NCBI GenBank assembly: GCA_963931925.1
Contig: OZ007569.1
Location: forward strand, 50,278,101-50,342,100
DNA length: 64,000 bases
From: Onchidella celtica
Lineage: Eukaryota > Mollusca > Gastropoda > Systellommatophora > Onchidiidae
Direction: 5' to 3'
Below the pieces are notes generated by a model. The model did not search any database and was not told where the DNA came from. It saw only the letters and a list, made by a program, of their open reading frames with translations. A program made the position numbers and the translations under genes. This document shows, piece after piece, positions 24,301-33,300 of the stretch (its first letter is position 1; the number at the start of each line of letters is the position of its first letter).

Positions 24301-27300
24301 TCCAAGCTCTGTCACACATTTATTTATGAATGAAATATAACAAAACTATATATGAATGGAAAGGAAATTGAATACTGATTTTGAAAATAGAAACAAATAA
24401 GGTGTAGGTCCACAGGGTAGGCGTAGGGAGAGCTTTGAATAGAGACAAACTGAAAGAGTGGAGATAATTTTCAAAAAAATTTCTTTACTCACGCCAAGAA
24501 AACTGCACATAGGAGTGTTTGTATCCAACTGTAATCCATTTCAGTTCATAAACAAATTATTCCTGGGCACACTTCCTTTTGAATTTTGAAGACACTCCAT
24601 GTGTGGGTAATTCTATCATGAATTTTGTAAAGAGAGGTGAAGCAAAAAAAAAGTCACATCTGTAGGTGTTCAGCACATAAATGGAAATAATGAAGAAAGG
24701 GACTATGTACAAGTCAAATACAGATGAATTACTCATCAAATGCTTCCCTTGTGTGATACACAAAGAAGCAGGTCTTGGGGCAGAGATGTGGTTTGTCATC
24801 ACATCCAGTGCAAAAATAACTGGAGCGCTTTCGTTTTTGCTTCTTAGAACAGACGACACACTGTCTATCAGCCCCATCAAAATCAATAAAGTGCTTGGAG
24901 CCCTCAAGACGGGCTAATAGGGGTGCAGATCTCTTCTTTCCTGGCTTGACAATCTGCTGGGGCAGTTGGGGAGGGATAAGAGTTACTGCAGATGATGTCA
25001 GGTGCTCAATCAGAGCATCTTTGAAAGTGGCAAATGGCATTGGCTTCCTTGCATTTGGTCGTGACAGCACAAACAGAATGTGTGAATTCACTTGGAGCAC
25101 TTCTAAAATCCAGGTGAAGACTTTTCTCCACCACTTGACTGTTTTTCGTGCATGCATTCCATAGTAGGAAATCATCTGATCGATGCGGTCACAGCCGTTC
25201 ATGTTTTGATTATAGCTGTCAATTGGGGCAGGTTTGGTTACATCTGTCAAGCCCTCTCGCACATTGACACTTGTGGCTTTTCCTTTCGTTGACACCAGAA
25301 TACAAGGCTTTTTGGCAGCTTTATCCTTCCAGGCAACACACAGACAGTCATCAGTGTCATTGATATACCATCTTGATTCTCTGTGTTGGAGTCTTTGTGT
25401 TTTGAGTTCAGGGGGGAAGCCCCTTCGGTTAACATTCAAAGTCCCAGTGAAGTGATGGCGCTTGCTCTTTAGATATTGCAGGAGTGCAGCTGATGTGTAA
25501 TACCTATCTGAGAACAAATGGTGGCCATGTATAGTTATGGAGGTGAGAAGGGTGTGAAAAACTTTCTCAGCTTGTGAGTCATTGTGGTCTTGTTCAGGTT
25601 GGTATGCAGTATTTCTGCCGAAGTAAATGAGTGCATTGTGTACGTAGCCACATATTGAATCACAGAGTCCAAAAGTTTTTATGTGGTATTTGTGTGGTTT
25701 AGAGGCATTGTACTGTTTGTGGGAAAACCTCCCTTTCCACCCTATGACCATCTCGTCAATCGAAATGTTTTCATATGGATAGAATGACTCCTGGAACTTT
25801 CCGAGGAGCCGATTCACAAATGGTTCAATTTTAGCAGCTCCATGGGCATCAGGCTCGGCTGCATGTAGCATGGAGTGGTAGATCAGTTCAAATTCTGCTC
25901 TTGGAAACATTTCCCCAAACCATGGTGTACTCTTGTGACTTTTTGTAGACCAGTAGTCCTTTATGGATGGGCGGGAATCCATGCCGATAGCGATAACAAC
26001 GGCCAGAAACTTGAGAAATTCGTAACGTCCGATGGGTTTCCACCTGCTGAAATTTGAGTGTTCTCTCAGTGGGGTGTTTTTCATAATTTTGTCAGCAGCA
26101 TAGTCATTTATGTAGCCAATCAACAGATCCATGGTGTCATTATCCAAAAAAAGTCTAAGAAAATCAATAGGTGATGCATCATCAGTGAGGTTGTGCTGTG
26201 GGCCTGAATTTGTTTCTCTGAAAGTAAAGGATTTTACTTCAGTGTCAGCATCTGCAGGTTTCCATCCTCCTGTAGGAGCAGTAGCTGTAGTTCTAGCTCT
26301 ACCTGTCCCCCTTCCCCTTCCTGCAGTAGTTGCTTTACCCCTCTTTGCTGGTGGGTTAGGATTATCCTCATCTGAACTATCAGTATCACCACTGTCACTA
26401 GATCTGGGTGAATCTCGGCCCACATGTTCCTCCAAATCATAATCATTGCCGTTTTGAGCCTCACTGTCACTGTCATCCGATAACGATTGAAAAAGATTGA
26501 TCACTTGCTGGGCAAATAGTCTCTGTGGTCTAGATCTAGCCGTAGTACCAGATGTGGATGGAGTGGGAGTTGTCATTTTGTTTGTTTACTTGGAGACCGC
26601 AGCAAACATGAAAAAAGCACACTGTCTAACGCATAATTTGTAACCCACGCCAAAATTTTGCTAACAGGAAGTAGTTTTACTTGTTAGAAGGCTAAAATAG
26701 TCGATATAAAAACATGGAATGCGTTCATCGGGAAGAAACGAAACATTTGTGTCTAGACCATAGCAACGCCGATGTATCGGTGATTAGTCCAAATGCGTCA
26801 GTCGGGGGAACCGATACATCGGCGAAAAGTACGGAAAGAGTTAAGTACCGCCAACATGTAAACTCTCATAAATACATCTTTTGGCAGGTTTTGACTTTGG
26901 TCATCGTCAGAATGGAGAATCTGTCAACCATGTCATCTTGCCACCTTGGTGCGAAGGCAACGCTCGTTTGTTTATCCTAATCCAACGACAGGCCCTGGAG
27001 TCAGCCATGGTCACTGCCAATCTTCACAGTTGGCTGGACCTGGTCTTTGGCTACAAACAGCAAGGGCATGAAGCTGTCAGAGCTATCAATGTATTCCATC
27101 CATCTGTAAGTTTCACACCACATGCATATAGAAACTTCATTTAAGTTTGTGTGATTTTGTTTAACTCACACGGTGCCGAGGGAATTTTAAAGTTTTTATG
27201 ATTTTGTTTAACTCATGCGGTGGCAAGGGGATTTGTGCCAAAGCATTCTGAGAATGTTTTTTCATTTGTATCTTGTATTTTGTATTCTTTAATCCCATTT

Positions 27301-30300
27301 AGGAATTTGCCTTAGTGTCATTGCATCCCAGTTTCAACTGGAGCAGACACGTCGCAGCCACAGTGCAGCATTTTGGGGATGCTGTTGAAAATGACCAGTA
27401 CTCTGCTGGTGCATTACTGTTTATAGAGAAACTCTTAAATCGGAGACAGTGATATACACTTTTGTAAAGGATCAACACAGTCCTGACAACCCATATCATA
27501 TAAATGATTGGCACTGAATTAATTAATATAGGCAATTTCATTGGCATCATTATTCATACAAATGTGTGTTCACCCTTAACTCTGTGCTCTAGAGAACATG
27601 AGATTTTCTATACCATCTAACATCAAGAAGGTGGAAGGTGTATTGTAACTGTAAAGATAAAGAAGCAAGACAGAATAGGCGTGTCGGTGTCAAAGGGAAA
27701 GCATTTTGCAACTGAACTGTGTGAGGCTGTTTATTACTCCCATTGTATATTTACCGCTGATATACTTTTATCATAGCGGAAATAAATACTTGTGCATGTA
27801 CATTCCTTGACAGACTTACTTTGGTGTCGATGCAAGTGTTATCAAGGACAATGTGAAGCGTCAGGCCTTGTTGACCATGATCAAGACCTATGGCCAGACA
27901 CCCAAACAGTTGTTTCGCCAGCATCACCCAGCTGGTCAACCTCGCATCCCTGCTTGGTATACTTTGGAGGAGAAGCACAAATCTCACATTGTAAGTGTGT
28001 TGTTTTTGTCATTATTTAGTCTACATTTAAAAAAGAATATATTTTTTATAAAAAAACATCCTCACCTGATACGGTTCTAATAATTGGACAAACCAAAGAA
28101 AAGTTTTGCACAATAGCACAGCCCAGAGTAAAAACAACGTAACTGACAACTTTGCAAGTATGTCTACTTTTTTGTTTTTATGAACTTGTCTCACACATAA
28201 TTTTTTTTGTGTCAAAAGCAGATAGATTTATCTGCTGTCAGAATAGTAGTTTCTAGTGTGTGCAAAGCAATGTAAGTGACAGTGGGTAATCAGAGACAAT
28301 AAAGTAGAAAAAGGCCATTCTTTCAGTTAAGTAATTTTTTCCTTTGGGAGGCAGAATGGCATAAATATAAATAAATGAAAACATAAAGTAGGAAATATCT
28401 TTTTTGTCGAGTATTCACTCTGCATTCTGCCAAGGTTGTGCACAGAATTACATTTTATCTCCATTTCATCAGTAAAACAACTTTATATCTCATTTTATTG
28501 TGCATTAAAAAAGGATGAATTGAAACTGGTTTGAGAACAGTTAAGGTCAATAGCCTTAAGCTGATATCCTTGAGAAATATCTTTACCCCCTCGTGTGAGA
28601 ATAGGTCTCCAGGAGATCTTCAAAGAACGAACCCCAGTCAGGCAAGTGTTTACGCTCAATGTGGGCAGGGCCATATCCAAGTCAAAATTTTCATGCAGGT
28701 TTTTTTTTTCCCTAAAACACATTTCCTTGCAAGCTGAGAAAGGAGTGACTGCTTGCTAATATATTTCACATTGCCTTTTCTGTAGCCCGGGAGAGCATTG
28801 CCCACTGTGATAGGACTGAGATGGGGCAATTACTTAGGCTCCCCTGACCTGGCCCCTCCTGTCTACTATGAGATTGGTAATCTTGGACCATTTGCCATAG
28901 CCAAACTGGTAGCCTTGTCCACGGGCCAGGTGTTTGGGGTGGAGAAGAATGCCAATATCCTTCAGTTGCAGGGCAAGCAAAGAGGTTAGTCATTCACCGG
29001 GCTGTTTTTGTTAGCATTATTATTTTCTGCTGTTGTTGTTATTGTTTGTTGTATTTAAAAATGTAGAAAATGTAGAGTGGAGATGGTGAAGACAACAGTT
29101 GAGTTTCATTTTCCTCTGTGTTCACCAGTATGTCCCCATCCCTGTCCCTCTGTGTCACGTTCCCAAGCTTGGTGTCTCCATGGATTCAGTCAACTTGGGC
29201 ATGATCGTTGTTTCCTTTTATTGAGAGAAGTGTGTAATCTTTGCCAGATTGCATGGAAAATGTGCAGTTCTGTACTCAATGCAGATTTTTTTTTCTCAAA
29301 CCAATTCTCCTAGACATTTTAACTAATAATTTAAACCAAATGAAAATCAGATGTTGTGCAAATGCGTTAGTTCATATTAATTTTAGAATGTATACAGGAG
29401 AATGAATATGTTCAAATATTCTATAGCAGCATGGATGGAGTCCTGTCATGTTTTCTTTTAAAGAAGTAGGTAAAAACATTTATGAGTTAATTACCTGGAT
29501 GACCCTGTTTCTAACAAGCACAATCAATGAAGCAGTGGCAGTGATAAAATGGTGAGTCTTATTAAAATCTAAAATTCATCTTGTATTTTCTCTGTATTGC
29601 AGAACTGGCTGCCAGATCAACGGATGCCATATGGGCTGGTGTGGTTACCTGGGGTTACTTTGACAACATTATCCGCATCCGCAGTTACAATGATAAACCC
29701 TTGATCAACTTCATACCACAGTATTCATGTGGAGAGGTAAGTTTTAAACATAATATCTTGGAAAATTTGACTTGTCTTGTTGCACATCCCAGTTCAGCAT
29801 AATGAGACAGAGATGAGGCCACAGCCCATATTTGTCTTCGATGAAGGGGTGCCTTATAAATACTGAGAGAATTGAATTAGATTTTACCCAGCCCCAAGAG
29901 GATTCAAAACTCACTTGGGGTCTCTTGCACCTAGTCCAAGTGCAGCTGCATTACGAGCTGTCTGCGTTGGCTTTCTGTCTTTCTTTCCCTCAGATACATA
30001 CAAAATATGCTCAGCATGATAACTTTGAAAAAAATCGAAACTTATGTATATGTTCTCAAATACAGATTATATTAATTTTACAGCTTTTTGGTTGAAGTTT
30101 TATTTTGTACGTTAATCCACATTGATATTAGGTAGGCCATTCTCAGCTGAGTGTTTGGCATTAAGTAGAAAGGCTATTCACCTAACTCTATTTTGGTTGG
30201 AAACAAGAAAGTGGGAAAGAATTTTTTGTGTCAGAATATTTGGACATTGGATTATACATTATATATACCTAAACACACTGAATTTCTCTGTCATTGTGTT

Positions 30301-33300
30301 TTCAGGTGTCCTGTATTGAATCTGTGCCCGACTGTCGTCTACTGTTCATAGCTGGAACATCTGGGAACATCCGTGTCTATTCAATGACACACAACTCCTC
30401 AAAGGTATGGTGAGCCACACGCTCTTAGTCTGTGCATGATTCTCAGCACTGGATACTTTACAGTACGGGCCTGTTCCCATTAGATTTTTAACTTCACCTT
30501 TACTTGATTTTACTTCGAGGCATCTGAGGGCTGAGAACTAACCCAAAGTGAGATAATGAAAAAACCACGGAAGGCGTATTGTGGCTGTTATCCTGCTGAC
30601 ACACCATTAGACCCAAACTCAAACTCAAACTCAGGACTGGATACAAAGTATCTGTTCTGGTTATTGCATCCAGGTGCATGAACATTAGAAGGACAAATAG
30701 ATCCTCTAGGAATGCAAAAGAGACTTTTTTGGGGGGGTAAAATATTCACCTATTGCATTCCTGCTGTCCATGGTCAAAATATCTCAGGTATCATTTGTCT
30801 AGAGCAAATGACTTTTACGGTTTGCTGGTAACCATAAATAAATGAGAATGAACGTACATTCTGAACTTTATTTCTTGACAATCTGTGATTTTGGTTTAGT
30901 CAAGAAAAACAGATCTTAGTGGTCTTCAAAGGTATTGTTAAGGTAACAATGGTGGAAATAGAAGACTTATAAGCAATTTTATCAATGACAGCTGACATTC
31001 CGTCAATGACTCTTTGGAGAGATAATGCTTCATGTGCTGTACTTGGAAACTAGAGGATTAAGGTTTTTGTTTGTGGGTTGCGGACAACCTTACAAGGGAG
31101 ACCAAAGTTATTTTTTGAGGTCTATGTTTAGAAGACCTTTGCTCTTGGCATTTGCACCTCTCTTTTTATTGTTTTTGTTGTTTGTAGCATTTGTATACTA
31201 GTTTTATCCTGGGGAGGGGGATCACTTTTTTTTTATTAAATTTATTTTGCCCGGGTAGCCAGCCTTGTTAATGGGAGACTGCAGTTAATTTCATGATGTG
31301 TTTACAATCAAAGAGTGCACTGGAAGTTGTCCTTTTCCTTGAAGTTAGTTGCACTTGTCAGACATAAAATCAGTGTCATTCAGTTCATGTCTTTCTCTTT
31401 CAGCCCAGCAGTTTACATGTGAGAGGAATCAAGAAGACTCTGTATGGCCATTCAGAGGCTGTAACAACACTGTGTATATGTCCAGAGTTCAGCATTCTCG
31501 TGAGTGGCAGCAGCGATGGCACCTGCATCATCTGGGACCTGAATCGCCTGACCTATGTCAGGTCAATCACCAGTCACTGTGCAGCTGTCAGTGTCCTGAC
31601 TGTCAGCAGCACTCTAGGAGATATAGCCAGTGTTAGTCGCCAAGGTATGCCAGATAACTTGTGACAGTTCCGTGTACCACATTGCCATGCAAAGGCAAAG
31701 CAACATATGTGCTCATTTCAAAGTTTTGAGAAAAATGCAAAAAAAGTTTTGTGGCGTAGCCAGTCTATGTTGCAACCTTAGTTTTTGTTTGTCCTATCTC
31801 CATATTCTGAAAAACAGATCATTTAGTATGTAGAAGAGGTATAGCAAATGCACACTTTGACACTTGTTTGAAATGCATTGTGGCACATACCAAGTTGTTT
31901 CACATTACTGGTTTATTCTAAGTCCTGATCACAACACTAAGATCACAAATGTTAAATGTCAAATTTTTCGCGTGTGCAAAAGGTGAAGAAGAACTATGGT
32001 CACGATATAAAAAGGCTTCTGTTTATGAGTTTGCCGTTCTAGAAACTACTATTTTGAGAGCAAATACTTCTGTCTGTCTTTGACATAAAAGAATTATATA
32101 TGAGACAAGTTCAGTAGAGACTGAAGTAGAAAAGAGCCACACTGTCAGTTACATCACTCTGCCTTTTCACTGCGGCATAGATGAGAATTATCCTCCTCAG
32201 GACTGACCTCAGACTTGTAGAGATTTTTGTCTGCTCTCAGCCTGTGTATATTTATGTATCATCATTATTCATAAGGATATGGAATATCCAAGATTTCAGC
32301 CAGGTTCTGGGTTATCAAGTGGTTTGGATTCATTTTTAGCCTTATAAAGATCTTCCAATTCTCACCATTTTTCATTTCCTTCTTTCTCGTTTTCTACCGG
32401 TTTGAACTGTGCACCTTGTTTTTCTGAACCTTCTGCTTTTATCGGTTAAGACAATAAACCTGTCACTAAGTATGTTAAAAATATCATAAGATATAATAAT
32501 TTAGCCAAAGATTGCTCATTGGTTGGTATTTTTCACAAATGCGAAAGATTGTGTGATATTGTTGTATATCAGATATTACTCGTGATAGTGTAGTGCTATG
32601 GTTTATGATTTATATTGTTTTATTATGTTTAACAGCCATGTATGTACATAGTTTGATGCCTCTTCAGTCCTGGATAAGTTATTGGATTTACTTTTGACTT
32701 AAACTATCAAGCAGTGAGAGCTGGAGCTACAAAGGAAGACATTTTGTCCAATTATTGTTTGTTTTGTAAAATTTTAAAAAGAATTCGTTCATGCTAATAG
32801 ATATTTTTACACGTTTATGTTTGTGCTGATCAGACCAGAAATCCTGTAGCCTGCAGCTGCACACTATCAATGCATCGCATGTTGCAACACAAGTTGTCTC
32901 TGACATCATCAATTGTGTGGCCTACTCAAGTGCACCAGAGGGCAGATCTATCAACGTCATTGCAGGTGCACTCCAGTCTGGCGTCATCAGGTTAGTAAGA
33001 CCCTTCATTAGAAAAACGGTTTCTGATGATAGTATGATGTTTTGTGTGCACTTTCAGTATTTGTCTTCTACACTTCTTATAATCAAAGAAACTAGATACA
33101 ATGAGATGAGATACTCCCTTCACCGCGCCCCTAAAAAAAAAAAATCATGCACAGTTTGCATGCAGATCGGGGCGGGGCCCGCGGTGCATTGCTTGAAAAG
33201 AATGCTTGATATAATGATAAAATAATGATGCGTATTTTACAGTGCAACTGTGACTTTAAAAATAAAATAAAAAAGAATAGAGAGTTTTCCTACAGCAATT

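Noticed and set aside
24895..26442. Plus-strand ORFs opposite the piggyBac transposase
   Set aside because: Shadows of the minus-strand coding sequence.
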